This document shows, one piece after another, positions 44,629 through 54,396 of a DNA stretch of 64,000 bases. This DNA is from Chryseobacterium arachidis. GTDB lineage: Bacteria; Bacteroidota; Bacteroidia; Flavobacteriales; Weeksellaceae. Position numbers and translations under genes: made by a program. The stretch's first letter is position 1; every line of letters begins with the position of its first letter. The DNA is taken from NCBI RefSeq assembly GCF_900129245.1, contig NZ_FQUT01000020.1:1-64000 (forward strand), written 5' to 3'. The notes under the pieces were generated by a model. It worked only from the letters and a program-made list of their open reading frames with translations, did no database searches and was not told the DNA's origin.

Positions 44629-44643
44629 AACCTCAAATTTTAT

Positions 44644-44651
44644 CAAATATA
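44644..44651 (-). promoter_or_regulatory. -7 box of glk
   Basis: TATATTTG on the minus strand, 15 nt upstream of ATG 44628. Confidence 0.5.
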
Positions 44652-44684
44652 ATAATACTTTTCGTAAATTTTCGTTGTAAATAA

Positions 44685-44714
44685 AAAACCTTTTCAAAAA
44701 ATCGAAAAGGTTTG
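44685..44714 (-). terminator. Terminator of the outer-membrane barrel gene
   Basis: On the minus strand AAACCTTTTC and GAAAAGGTTT pair around GATTTTTT and are followed by TTTTATTT. Confidence 0.85.
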
Positions 44715-44742
44715 GTTAATAATTGCTTATATTTTAATCTAA

Positions 44743-45306
44743 CTACTTCCCTAATGGAATATTGTAAGAAAACCCTACTCCAATGTTTCCCACATTGTAG
44801 TCCTGATTCGGCAAATCGCCTTTGCTTCCTACAAATACTTTCTGATACTGAACAAAGAAATTCCAGTCCTGGTTGTGATAACCGATCTCTGGTTTAATAT
44901 AGAAACCTCCGTCCGGTCTGTCAAGTGTAGTATTTGAAGCTACTTTTTCATCACCTACCAAAAATCCGTATCCTAAATCGGTACCGAAATAGAAACCAGT
45001 CTGTTTAGGATAAATTCTGATCAAAGCTCCTACTGGTACTACCCCAACATCATTATTATTATATCCGTTATTATCTTTACCAAAATAGTGAGTATATCCT
45101 GTTGCAATACCCAATCCGAATCCCGGAGTGATAAGGTTTTGGTAAGCAACATCCACTCCTACTGCCATAGAAGTATTGTCAGAAGGAACTGCTAAACCAA
45201 CATTTGCTCCTACCTTAATCATATTATTCATCTGTGCATCCTGAGCACTCAGTGCTCCTGCAGTCAAAATTCCGGCAAATAAAATTGCTTGTTTAAACAT
45301 TTTCAT
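44743..45306 (-). CDS. Outer membrane beta-barrel protein
   Basis: A 187-residue protein with a signal peptide (1-21, ending GALSAQ) and alternating amphipathic strands (IKVGANVGLAVPS, GFGLGIATGYTHYF, GFYFGTDLGYGF, YIKPEIGYH), ending in VGFSYNIPLGK. The pattern fits an eight-stranded barrel of the OmpW/PorT-like group. Function unknown. It has its own terminator. Confidence 0.83.
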   Translation of the reverse strand: MKMFKQAILFAGILTAGALSAQDAQMNNMIKVGANVGLAVPSDNTSMAVGVDVAYQNLITPGFGLGIATGYTHYFGKDNNGYNNNDVGVVPVGALIRIYPKQTGFYFGTDLGYGFLVGDEKVASNTTLDRPDGGFYIKPEIGYHNQDWNFFVQYQKVFVGSKGDLPNQDYNVGNIGVGFSYNIPLGK

Positions 45307-45592
45307 AACTCTGATTTTTTAAATTTTACTAAGCTGGAAGATGTAAAAATCGTGCCAACAAAGACTGCGTGTTTAACTTTAACATTGATCTGAATCACAA
45401 AATAATGAGTCTCAATAAATTAAAATTGAATTAAAATTAAATAAACGTTTAAGAAAATAGAGAATCAGCTATGATCTTTATTCAGCAGCTCTCTCTACAC
45501 TGTACATAATGTTTGAAGCAATATTAACAATTCTTAATCCGTTATTATTTTAACCTTATTACACCAAAATCATCAAAAAACAAAGTATTACT

Positions 45593-46975
45593 ATGATACC
45601 ATTATCATTCATGCATAATAAACATCTTCTTTGGCGTGCCGGTTTTGGCGCAGGAATCAGCCAGTTTGAAGATCTTCATAAAAAGGATATTAAAGATTTA
45701 ATCAATGATTTATTTAAGGAAGAAACTTTTCTTTACATTAATTATAATACGCCTGATATCGCTGAAAACGGCGATTATATGAACGATAAATCTCCAGCGG
45801 AAAAGAAAAAGGAAATACAGAAAATCAATCGTGAGCAAAACGAAGAACTTAATCTGAATTTTCTTGATAAGATGGTTAACAGCAAAGAACAGATGAGAGA
45901 AAAGATGGCATTTTTCTGGCACGGACATTTTGCTTCAAGAGTTCAGAATCCGAAATTCAACCGACAGATTTTAAATGTCATCCGTAAAAATGCGCTGGGA
46001 AATTTCAAAGACCTTTTATTTGAAATAAGTCAGGCTCCTGCCATGCTGAACTTTTTAAATAATCAACAAAATAAAAAAGGTCATCCCAATGAAAACTTTG
46101 CCCGTGAAGTGATGGAGCTTTTCACGATGGGAAGGGGAAATTATACTGAAAAAGACATTCGGGAAGGCGCAAGAGCGTTTACCGGATGGGGGTATGATAA
46201 AGATGGAAATTTTATTGAAAGACCCAAACAGCATGATGAAGGCATAAAAACCTTTCTCGGAAAAACAGGAAATTTCACAGGAACGGACGCTTTGAATATT
46301 ATTCTTGAACAAAAAGCCACTTCAAAATTCATCACCACAAAAATTTACAAATTCTTCGTGAACGAAAATGTGGATGAAACGATCGTCAATAAGCTAAGCG
46401 AGAGTTTTTATCAATCCAGTTATGACATCAAAAAGCTCATGAAAGATATTTTTTCGAGTTCATGGTTTTACGATCAAAAAAACATAGGAAACAGAATAAA
46501 ATCTCCCATAGAATTGATGGCCGGAATGATGAGAACGCTTCCGATGAATATTCAGAATCCTGAAAATTTGATTGTTTATCAGAAACTATTAGGGCAGACT
46601 CTTTTAAATCCGCCGAACGTCGCAGGATGGCCAAACGGAAGATCGTGGATCGACAGCTCAACCTTAATGTTGAGATTACAGATCCCTCAAATTTGGTCGG
46701 GTTTGCGTCCGCTCGATTATCGACCGAAAGAAGATGACGATATAGATATGGGGTTAAAAAACAATCCTAATATTTTAGCAAAAAGCTTTAAAAACCCGAA
46801 TATCACAATCGATTGGGCAAGAGTAGAGAAGACTTTCAACGGTAAAAATGTGGAGGATTATCTAATTCAAAATCCAAAATCTTTGGACATGAGTTCGGTG
46901 AAAAATTTCTCCGACAACACCGTGAAAATGAATGTCATCAATCTCATGTCAACCCCTGAATATCAATTAATGTAA
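45593..46975 (+). CDS. DUF1800 domain-containing protein
   Basis: A 460-residue protein with the DUF1800 features: HLLWRAGFGAG at the start, MREKMAFFWHGHFASRV near 102-118, NFAREVMELFTMGRGNYTEKDIREGARAFTGW near 164-195, and PPNVAGWPNGRSWI near 340. The family is always paired with DUF1501 (next gene, 72 nt downstream). The role is unknown; such pairs may act on secreted polymers or in T9SS-bearing bacteria. Confidence 0.9.
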   Translation: MIPLSFMHNKHLLWRAGFGAGISQFEDLHKKDIKDLINDLFKEETFLYINYNTPDIAENGDYMNDKSPAEKKKEIQKINREQNEELNLNFLDKMVNSKEQMREKMAFFWHGHFASRVQNPKFNRQILNVIRKNALGNFKDLLFEISQAPAMLNFLNNQQNKKGHPNENFAREVMELFTMGRGNYTEKDIREGARAFTGWGYDKDGNFIERPKQHDEGIKTFLGKTGNFTGTDALNIILEQKATSKFITTKIYKFFVNENVDETIVNKLSESFYQSSYDIKKLMKDIFSSSWFYDQKNIGNRIKSPIELMAGMMRTLPMNIQNPENLIVYQKLLGQTLLNPPNVAGWPNGRSWIDSSTLMLRLQIPQIWSGLRPLDYRPKEDDDIDMGLKNNPNILAKSFKNPNITIDWARVEKTFNGKNVEDYLIQNPKSLDMSSVKNFSDNTVKMNVINLMSTPEYQLM

Positions 46976-47047
46976 GGTAACAAGTTGCAGATTTTAGCTA
47001 TTAGCTTTACCTGCAACCTATCATCTTTAACCTAAAACCTAACGTTT

Positions 47048-48232
47048 ATGTTAATCAAAAGAAGAGAATTTCTAAAAATAAGTTCATTGGCTACCGCATC
47101 ATTGTTGATGCCTAATTTCCTGAAAGCAATGACATTTAATGACGCCTTGGAACCGAATCAAAAAATATTAGTTGTACTACAATTCACAGGCGGAAATGAT
47201 GGTCTGAATACAATTATTCCGACAAAAAACGATATTTATTTCAAAGAAAGAAACTATATTGCGATTCAGAATTCACTGCAATTGACGGACGAAGCAGGAA
47301 TCAATCCTGCCCTCTCCTATTTTAAGGAATTGTATGACAATGGCCAGCTCTCCGTGATGAATAATGTCGGGTATCCCAATCCCGATAAATCCCATTTTAG
47401 AAGCATGGATATCTGGCATTCCGCAAGTAAAAGCGACGAATATCTGGAAACAGGCTGGCTGGGAAGATTTTTGGATGAAGAATGCTACAAATGCGACCAT
47501 CCTACTCAGGCTTTGGAGGTTGACGATATGCTGAGTTTAGCTTTAAAAGGTGAAAATAACAAAGCATTTGCCTTTAAAGATCCAAAAAGATTGTATCAGA
47601 CAAGCCAGGAAAAATATTTTAAGTCGTTATACGATCATCATCATGATGACGAAACGGTTTCCTATTTATATCAGACTTTAGGCTCGACCATCAATAATGC
47701 AGGATATATTTTTGATAAAAGTAAAGCAAAGAAAACAGAACAGACGTATCCCAATTCACAATTAGGAAAAGATTTCAAAACCGTTGCCTCATTGATTAAA
47801 TCTGATATTAACACGAGAGTTTATTATTTATCCATCGGAAGTTTCGATACGCACGTGAATCAAAATGAAAGACAGCAAAAATTGTTCGGAGACATCAACG
47901 AAGCTGTAAAATCTTTCGTTGCTGATATGAAAAGCGATGGACTTTTCGACAATATTTTATTAATGACGTTCTCTGAATTTGGCCGCCGCGTTGCCCAGAA
48001 TGCAAGTAACGGAACCGACCACGGAACGGCAAACCAAATGTTTTTCATCAGTGGCGGACTAAAGAAAAAAGGACTTTTAAACGCTCTTCCCGATTTAACA
48101 AAATTGAATGAAGGAGATTTAATTTATTCCGAAGATTTCAGAAAAGTCTATGCTACGATTCTTAAAAACTGGCTGAAAGCAGATTCTTCGAAAGTGCTGG
48201 GCTGGAAAAACGGGATTTACGATTTTATCTAA
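47048..48232 (+). CDS. DUF1501 domain-containing protein with Tat-like signal
   Basis: A 394-residue protein whose N terminus MLIKRREFLKISSLATASLL is a Tat-type signal (RRxFLK). The sulfatase-like core carries LVVLQFTGGNDGLNTIIP near 32-49, DTHVNQNERQQKLF near 265 and MTFSEFGRRVAQNASNGTDHGTANQMFF near 300. It is the partner of the DUF1800 gene upstream and is exported folded. It ends in a strong terminator. Confidence 0.9.
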   Translation: MLIKRREFLKISSLATASLLMPNFLKAMTFNDALEPNQKILVVLQFTGGNDGLNTIIPTKNDIYFKERNYIAIQNSLQLTDEAGINPALSYFKELYDNGQLSVMNNVGYPNPDKSHFRSMDIWHSASKSDEYLETGWLGRFLDEECYKCDHPTQALEVDDMLSLALKGENNKAFAFKDPKRLYQTSQEKYFKSLYDHHHDDETVSYLYQTLGSTINNAGYIFDKSKAKKTEQTYPNSQLGKDFKTVASLIKSDINTRVYYLSIGSFDTHVNQNERQQKLFGDINEAVKSFVADMKSDGLFDNILLMTFSEFGRRVAQNASNGTDHGTANQMFFISGGLKKKGLLNALPDLTKLNEGDLIYSEDFRKVYATILKNWLKADSSKVLGWKNGIYDFI

Positions 48233-48270
48233 AAAAATAGACTGTTGCAAAATGAACAGTCTATTTTTTT
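48233..48270. terminator. Terminator between DUF1501 and the small convergent gene
   Basis: AATAGACTGTT and AACAGTCTATT pair perfectly around GCAAAATG, with A and T tracts on both sides, so it can act in both directions. Confidence 0.9.
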
Positions 48271-48291
48271 AATTTCAAATTTAAACTACTT

Positions 48292-48429
48292 TTACGTTGA
48301 TGCAGGAAGCTGTTTGGGCTCTGCTGCCTGTTGTTTTTTATCTATTTTTTCTGATATTTTCTTGACAACATATTCTATCACCAAAGGGGCTACTATTGCG
48401 ATGACGGCTTTTAATATTCTTGATTTCAT
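48292..48429 (-). CDS. Small protein of 45 residues with one hydrophobic helix
   Basis: Minus-strand ATG 48429 opens a 45-codon frame: MKSRILKAVIAIVAPLVIEY, then VVKKISEKIDKKQQ and a short Ala/Pro-rich tail. A hydrophobic helix of about 16 residues followed by a charged amphipathic segment looks like a real small membrane protein. The bidirectional terminator follows. It lies 50 nt downstream of the WYL regulator on the same strand. Confidence 0.65.
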   Translation of the reverse strand: MKSRILKAVIAIVAPLVIEYVVKKISEKIDKKQQAAEPKQLPAST

Positions 48430-48479
48430 AACGTTATTTTTTATATTTCAAGAAATACAATTTCTGAGCCATAATAATT

Positions 48480-49499
48480 TTAGTCTTCATCGTCAATCAC
48501 CAGATTTTCATAGTTTTTTCCGGCTGCCTTAAATTTTTCCTGTAGCCGAAGCCTTAATTTTCTGGGTTTATGAACAACCAGACATTCTCCAAAACCGAGC
48601 AGAAGTCTTTCTAATTCATAATTGAGCTGCACACAAATTTTAAAAATGGTTCCCTCATTAGATTCGCTCACAATTTCCTGACTTGCATGGAAGGGTTTCG
48701 TTTTTACGTACGGTGCATTAGAGGAATCCACGAAAAACACCACATTTCTTGGAGCCATTGTTGGCGAAACGCTTACCCCCACAATATCTTTAAAATATTC
48801 GTCGCCATCAAGGTTCATATCAATATAATCAATCTTTTCTTCAGTCTGAATGTTTTCCATTCTATCCAAAGCCAGATTGTAAACGTATTGCTTATTAGAA
48901 CATATTAAAAACCAACGGTTATTAAATTCCTTCAACAGCTGCGGATGAACAATATAAGAATCTGATTGTCTGGCTTTAAAACTTTTATATGTTATGTTTA
49001 AAACTTTCTTATGCAAAATCGCATCATACAGGGCATCAATATGCTCCAATCCCTTCAGCTGTTCATTTTTATCCAGATGAATGATTGATTTCTGGTTGGT
49101 CGAATGAATAGAATCCTCCAGTTTCTGGATCACCCCGTTCATCTCTTTAAACATTGAAAAATCCTTGAACTGTTTTAAGATCTGTACGGCATTATTCATC
49201 GCCTTCAGGTCGCTTTCATTCACCGAAATATTATGAATACTGTACTCAGGATCGCTGTATCGATAATATTTTCTTTCATAAACTTCAATCGGCGCTTCAT
49301 ACCCGAATTTTTCGCTCCGCATATTCTGCAAATCCAGCTGTACCGTACGTTTGCTTACGAAAGATTCTTTACCTTCAAACTCAAACAGTGCTTCGGAACA
49401 TTCGTCGATCAGATCTTCCAAAGTGTATTTCCTGTATTTATTTTTAAGGCATTTATCCAATGTTTTGTATCGGATTAAAGCATTTTTATTGGATGACAT
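48480..49499 (-). CDS. WYL-domain transcriptional regulator
   Basis: A 339-residue protein from ATG 49499 (MSSNKNALIRYKTLDKC). An N-terminal winged helix (about 5-75) precedes a WYL domain (about 140-240; LNITYKSFKARQSDSYIVHPQLLKEFNNRWFLI) and a C-terminal WCX-like region. WYL regulators bind ligands, possibly nucleic acids, and often sit in defence and DNA/RNA-damage loci. It is the fourth gene in the minus-strand run from the helicase, which makes it a candidate regulator of the divergent rtcB side. That link is inference. Confidence 0.85.
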   Translation of the reverse strand: MSSNKNALIRYKTLDKCLKNKYRKYTLEDLIDECSEALFEFEGKESFVSKRTVQLDLQNMRSEKFGYEAPIEVYERKYYRYSDPEYSIHNISVNESDLKAMNNAVQILKQFKDFSMFKEMNGVIQKLEDSIHSTNQKSIIHLDKNEQLKGLEHIDALYDAILHKKVLNITYKSFKARQSDSYIVHPQLLKEFNNRWFLICSNKQYVYNLALDRMENIQTEEKIDYIDMNLDGDEYFKDIVGVSVSPTMAPRNVVFFVDSSNAPYVKTKPFHASQEIVSESNEGTIFKICVQLNYELERLLLGFGECLVVHKPRKLRLRLQEKFKAAGKNYENLVIDDED

Positions 49500-49597
49500 T
49501 TTGTTGAATTTTAAATTAGCATCAAGGGTAAAATACATTTAAGGTCTGCACTTCACCCTAAAAAAAGGTTAATCACTGTGACTTTTTCTAAAAACAA

Positions 49598-49930
49598 TTA
49601 TTTCCACTCTTCTCCTGTAATCGTTTTAAAAAAATGGTCGGTTGAATAAATTTGCCCCTCATATACAAAGCTTTTCAAAAACGGATTTATTTCGACCTCA
49701 TAATGTTCTAAGCCATTTGGATAAATTCTGAACTTTATTTTCAAAACTTCTTCATCAATTTCCTCAATACCATCGAGATTGAAGATTGAAATCACAGGAA
49801 TAATTTCCTCACCCGTCATTACATTTTCCAATCCGAAACCATTAATCCATAAAGACATCCTGAATTCATTGAGTTCCGTAATGAGTTTGATTTTCCCATT
49901 GCAAAATATTTTTTCCTGTCTGTATTCCAT
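49598..49930 (-). CDS. Hypothetical protein
   Basis: A 110-residue acidic protein with alternating beta strands (KIKLITELNEFRMSLWING, KIKFRIYPNGLEHYEVEI). No signal peptide or membrane helix; family not recognised. It lies 45 nt after the HopJ-family gene on the same strand and is probably in the same transcript. Confidence 0.65.
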   Translation of the reverse strand: MEYRQEKIFCNGKIKLITELNEFRMSLWINGFGLENVMTGEEIIPVISIFNLDGIEEIDEEVLKIKFRIYPNGLEHYEVEINPFLKSFVYEGQIYSTDHFFKTITGEEWK

Positions 49931-49975
49931 TATTAAAGCTTTAGTTTTTCTCCTGAAAAGCAGGCGAATCTCAAT

Positions 49976-50305
49976 TTATTTTCTTTTCAAAGCCTTTCCT
50001 TCAAAAGAAATCCCGTCCCAACCGAATTTGATAAAATTTCTGATATTCTGATGATCCGTTCCGTCAGGATTTTTCAAAACATCTTCTCTGTAAAATTCTC
50101 CAAAAAGATTCAACGTATCTTCTTTCGACAAATTATTCAGTTGAGCGTAACTGAAAACTTTACAAGAACCATTATTCTGATTTTCTTCATTGACCGTATT
50201 TCCATTCGTAAATTTCGTTGGGGTAAAGTCGTAATTCTCGTCAATATGAGCAATTACGTCTTTAAATTGAATCGTTTCAGGTGAATTTTTTAACTGTTCT
50301 GTCAT
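49976..50305 (-). CDS. HopJ-family protein
   Basis: A 109-residue protein matching the family named after the type III effector HopJ: FTPTKFTNGNTVNEENQNNG, SCKVFSYAQLNNLSKEDTL, and DHQNIRNFIKFGWDGISFEG are its conserved blocks. Despite the name, most members are in free-living bacteria without type III secretion. Function unknown. Its ATG overlaps the helicase stop (ATGA), so it is translationally coupled to the helicase-nuclease. Confidence 0.8.
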   Translation of the reverse strand: MTEQLKNSPETIQFKDVIAHIDENYDFTPTKFTNGNTVNEENQNNGSCKVFSYAQLNNLSKEDTLNLFGEFYREDVLKNPDGTDHQNIRNFIKFGWDGISFEGKALKRK

Positions 50306-53300
50306 GATATTTTTTTATGTATTTTCTGTATTTCTGCGTCCAGATTTTGCCAGCAGTTCTGGCTCCAGATTCTGACGTATTCAAAACCTGCATTTCGGAC
50401 TATTTTTTCTTTATGTAAATCTTCCAGATATCCAAGATTCCCGGAATATTTCTCTTTGCTCATCGCTTCAACAATAATTGACTTTCCGTTTTCGTTTTCA
50501 ATCAGAATATCAAATTCATACCCTCCGAAATGATGTTTTTTTAACATATTTAATTGAGGAAAATCTTGCTGTAATCGATCATAAATAACATCAATAAAAC
50601 CATTGGAAACTGTATTTCTCTTCGAATGATCAACATATCCTAATTGATCCAAAGTATCCAGAATTTCCAATCTCTGGCTTTCATTTTTATCGCTTACTGA
50701 TTTACAATACGCCAAATAAGCATACAATACTGCCTTTCTGTTATTGGAACCTTCCTGTTGCAAAGCTTCTTTATAATTTGAGAAAATCTCTTCGGGAATC
50801 GAATTACACACATAGATTTTTTCCTTTGCTCTGGTGATAATTACATTCAGCAGTTTATAACCTTTCGTATGATTGATCGGTCCGAAACTCTGGATAAATT
50901 TTCCGCCGGGCTTTCTTCCGTAAGTCGTCGACATGATGATAATATCCCTTTCATCACCCTGAATATTTTCAAGATTTTTGATGAATAGCCCTGCCGCTTC
51001 CAATCCCTGAATTTTTTCTTTAAAAATTTCATTTCCGGGAAGATTGATCTGCTGAACAATTTGTCTTTTTATATAATTTCGTTGAGAAATATTAAAGGTC
51101 GCAATGCCTACCGAAGGATAATTTCCATCTTTCAAAGGCTGAATATTTTGTAAAATCTCCAGTACTTTTTCCGCTTCTTCTTTATTTGTATGATCATCAA
51201 AAATTCCATCTACCTGAAAGAATTCAATCGGTAACGTTTCAGATTTTGTCGGAAGAGGCTTCAAACGTGAATTATAGAACGCATGATTCGAAAAATCAAT
51301 CAGATAAGGATGCTTGGAACGGTAATGAAAATCCAGATGATTCTTTTCAAACTGGCTTTCAGTGGCAAAATCCAGCAATGATTCGATATTCAACAAAGAA
51401 TTTTTATAAGTGATGACCTCATTTTCAGATTCAATATCGTCTTCATCTTCAATCACTCCATCGAAAACCTTACTGAAATAATTCGATGGCGGCATCTGAT
51501 GTTCATCTCCGGCAATAATGATATTTTTTCCTTTCAGCATCGCCGGAAGGTTATCTTCCAGTTTCAACTGACTGGCTTCATCAAAAACCACATGATCAAA
51601 ATAAAAATTCTTCCCCTGAAAAAGATTGCTGCACGCATCCGGAGTGGTCAGAATAATCGGAAAAAAATTAGTGAAAAGATCAATATCTTTCTGAACAATT
51701 TGTCTCAACGTCAATCTTTTGTGGTTGATACTGCTTCTTTTATTATAAAGATTGGCAACCGTAATGTCTTTATTCGTCTGCTCAAATTTCTTTACTGCAT
51801 TCTGCTGAGAATCATTCCAGAAATACTGAATAAAATTCTGCTGAGAAGCTCCGTATTGCTTGATTTTCCTTGTAATTTCTTCGTAATTTCTTTCGCTAAA
51901 ATTAAGTTTAGTATCAGAATATTTGCTCAACAATAGCGGAAAGTAAGCAGAATAAAAAGTAGCTTTCCAATCATTAACTGAATACAATTTTTCCAATATT
52001 TTTTTCTGAAAAATAGTCAGTGGCTGACTAAAATAAAACCAGTTAAATTCCTTTAGCAAAGGATTTTCAGGATGATTTCTGTACGATCTGTATCGGTCTA
52101 AAACAGAAATTAAATAGTTATCAAAGCTTTGATAGGTATTTCCAAAATTCAGATCTTTGATCCATTGATCATTCGAAATACTTTTCTTCAATTGCTGAAT
52201 GCGCTGAGAGATCATTTCCGTTTCTTTTCCTGAAATCACAGGATCAAATACATTCAGGAAATCTATCGTATTGAACTGCTCTTCCAGCTTAGCAGAAAAC
52301 TCCGCTTGTAGATTTTGTGTTTTCTGACGGTAATTCAGGATTTCATTTTTATTGTTCCAGCGATTATCAGATAGCTCAATTGACGGGAAAAATTCGCTTA
52401 AACTGATCTGTTTAATGGTCGAACTGATTTCCAGTAATCTTTTCTGATTGCTGATTTTCTTTTTCTTAGCAGAAGAAAACAAAGCCATGAATTTATAGAA
52501 AAATCCATTGGTAATTTCCTGATGAAATTCTTCAGAATTTTGATTCAAAACGGAGGTAATGACTTCCGTTTCGTTGATTAACAAAGATAATTTTTGAAAA
52601 TTCTGAGCAAAATCCAGTTTTCTTTTTTCTTCATAAACAGGCTTAAAATCGATTATTAAAGATTGAATTTCATCCCACATTTTTTCATAATTCTGAAAAG
52701 AAGTATCTAAATTTTGTAAACTGTTATGAAAATTCTCGCTAATCAGTTTTTCAGGAGTAAGAAAAGATGATTTTTCAAAAGGTTTGTATTCTTCATACAC
52801 TTCTTTTCCTTTTTCCAATACATATTCAATATCTTTAAACTCCTCTTCCGAAAAAGAAAACTGAAGATCCTGAAGGTTAATATTTTCTTTTGTTTCATTG
52901 AATTTCAACAGATCACCTACAATTTCAGTCAGGTTTTTTCCGGGAATCAAATCTGAGTTTAATAATTCATGAACTTCGTTGATCGTTATTTTATGTTGCA
53001 GAATTCCTGTCAATTGATCTTGTAAAGACTGAATTGAATAAGGCTGCCCAGCTTTTCTAAAGTCAGCAGGATCAATGGTATTTCGAACCGCATCCACCAC
53101 AGGTTTTCTGTCTGAAACACTGTCTTTAATCATAATACAGTATCGTTCCAAACCCAGTTTATGAAGCGCACTATACAAAACTTCCAATGCCGTTTGCTTC
53201 TCACAGACCACAATCGTTTTCTGCTTATTTTCCAGCGCATTCACCAAAACGGCCGTTAGGGTCTGACTTTTTCCTGTTCCCGGAGGCCCCTGAATCAGGA

Positions 53301-54306
53301 TTTTCGTCTGCGATTTTAATGATTCTAAAATTCCCTGCTGCGAAGGATCGGTTTCAATGGATGTTATGGATTGGAAATCAGCTTTTATGGCGTTTTCAAG
53401 AGGTTTAAATTCTCTTTTTAACGATTCATAATCATTGATGATATTCTGTTTCTGGACTTCAAAAATGGAGAAAACACCGGATTTAATGATAATTGCGTCA
53501 CCTTTATTCTGAAGCTGGTCTTCATAAGAAGCTTTAGATTTAATTAATGGAATTTCCTCATAATTATTTAAGATAAAATCAAGATTCTGCGTGATTTTAA
53601 GCTGACCTAATAATGTTTGACAGATCTCCAGTAGTTCAGACTTATCTATTTTTCCGTCGGCAAGCATTTCCTCAGGAATCTGCTCCAGCGTAATTCCTGA
53701 ATCACTTTGTAAATGATTGATTAAAACTTCATTCACATAAATCGGATCATCTTCCGTTCGGCTGATTTCCCAGGTATTCAGTTCGTTGACAGGTTTGATC
53801 GTAACAGACCAGATCAAAACAGGCGACGCGGAAATCTGCCCGTCCATATCTTTTCTAATCAGAATCGGAAAACCGAAACCCAAAGAATTAATTCCTTTCT
53901 CCGATTGTATCACATCATTTTGGAAAATGAGATTTTCCAGACTGGCAGACAGTTTTTCTAACGCTGCATTCTTGGTTTTATCTTTAACAAGAGAAATTTC
54001 GGTCGTATTTTTTTCAATTTCTGTATTCTCATCATGCGATAAATAAATACTGTCATTTACCGCTTCTTTTGGAACCTCATCGGAAATTTTATCGTGGATG
54101 GAGAATTTAAAATTAACATTTTTCTGCGTTAAAAGATTAATAATAAAATGCTCGGGAAGACTTTTATGAATTTCTGAAAGTCGGGCAAGATCAAATTTAT
54201 ATCTTGAACTTCCGGGAATAGCATTTAAATGAACACCTCTTCTATTTCCTGTTTTCAGTTTGTTTTGAAATGCCTGAAATATTTCCGGATTTAAGTTTTC
54301 CATCAT
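50302..54306 (-). CDS. Superfamily 1 helicase fused to a PD-(D/E)xK-like nuclease
   Basis: The start is placed at ATG 54306, giving 1334 residues; the frame extends upstream without support. Walker A is ILIQGPPGTGKSQT near 340, Walker B VVFDEASQL, motif III AGDEHQMPPS, motif V NIQGDERDIIIMST and motif VI VIITRAKEKIYV. A long helical insert lies between the two RecA-like parts. The last 100 residues (HHFGGYEFDILI ... KSIIVEAMSKEKY) look like an endonuclease core, with Met where the motif Lys is expected. UPF1/Sen1-type helicases with such tails are common in defence islands. It is divergent from the tRNA-like RNA and rtcB. Confidence 0.85.
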   Translation of the reverse strand: MMENLNPEIFQAFQNKLKTGNRRGVHLNAIPGSSRYKFDLARLSEIHKSLPEHFIINLLTQKNVNFKFSIHDKISDEVPKEAVNDSIYLSHDENTEIEKNTTEISLVKDKTKNAALEKLSASLENLIFQNDVIQSEKGINSLGFGFPILIRKDMDGQISASPVLIWSVTIKPVNELNTWEISRTEDDPIYVNEVLINHLQSDSGITLEQIPEEMLADGKIDKSELLEICQTLLGQLKITQNLDFILNNYEEIPLIKSKASYEDQLQNKGDAIIIKSGVFSIFEVQKQNIINDYESLKREFKPLENAIKADFQSITSIETDPSQQGILESLKSQTKILIQGPPGTGKSQTLTAVLVNALENKQKTIVVCEKQTALEVLYSALHKLGLERYCIMIKDSVSDRKPVVDAVRNTIDPADFRKAGQPYSIQSLQDQLTGILQHKITINEVHELLNSDLIPGKNLTEIVGDLLKFNETKENINLQDLQFSFSEEEFKDIEYVLEKGKEVYEEYKPFEKSSFLTPEKLISENFHNSLQNLDTSFQNYEKMWDEIQSLIIDFKPVYEEKRKLDFAQNFQKLSLLINETEVITSVLNQNSEEFHQEITNGFFYKFMALFSSAKKKKISNQKRLLEISSTIKQISLSEFFPSIELSDNRWNNKNEILNYRQKTQNLQAEFSAKLEEQFNTIDFLNVFDPVISGKETEMISQRIQQLKKSISNDQWIKDLNFGNTYQSFDNYLISVLDRYRSYRNHPENPLLKEFNWFYFSQPLTIFQKKILEKLYSVNDWKATFYSAYFPLLLSKYSDTKLNFSERNYEEITRKIKQYGASQQNFIQYFWNDSQQNAVKKFEQTNKDITVANLYNKRSSINHKRLTLRQIVQKDIDLFTNFFPIILTTPDACSNLFQGKNFYFDHVVFDEASQLKLEDNLPAMLKGKNIIIAGDEHQMPPSNYFSKVFDGVIEDEDDIESENEVITYKNSLLNIESLLDFATESQFEKNHLDFHYRSKHPYLIDFSNHAFYNSRLKPLPTKSETLPIEFFQVDGIFDDHTNKEEAEKVLEILQNIQPLKDGNYPSVGIATFNISQRNYIKRQIVQQINLPGNEIFKEKIQGLEAAGLFIKNLENIQGDERDIIIMSTTYGRKPGGKFIQSFGPINHTKGYKLLNVIITRAKEKIYVCNSIPEEIFSNYKEALQQEGSNNRKAVLYAYLAYCKSVSDKNESQRLEILDTLDQLGYVDHSKRNTVSNGFIDVIYDRLQQDFPQLNMLKKHHFGGYEFDILIENENGKSIIVEAMSKEKYSGNLGYLEDLHKEKIVRNAGFEYVRIWSQNCWQNLDAEIQKIHKKIS

Positions 54307-54377
54307 GCGTAAAAATAATTTTTGAATAAAAATATAAAATTTTTCTAATACGCAAAAACACTGCACACTTTAGTTCT

Positions 54378-54384
54378 TACTTTG
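54378..54384 (+). promoter_or_regulatory. -7 element preceding the tRNA-like RNA
   Basis: TACTTTG (with a preceding T, one mismatch to TAnnTTTG) ends 12 nt before the first base of the acceptor stem at 54397, so the predicted start falls at or just before the RNA's 5' end. Confidence 0.45.
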
Positions 54385-54396
54385 CATCAACAAAAT

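Noticed and set aside
48245..48532. Plus-strand frame of 95 codons after the DUF1501 gene
   Set aside because: It begins inside the terminator hairpin and overlaps the better supported minus-strand small gene and the end of the WYL gene; composition is not protein-like.
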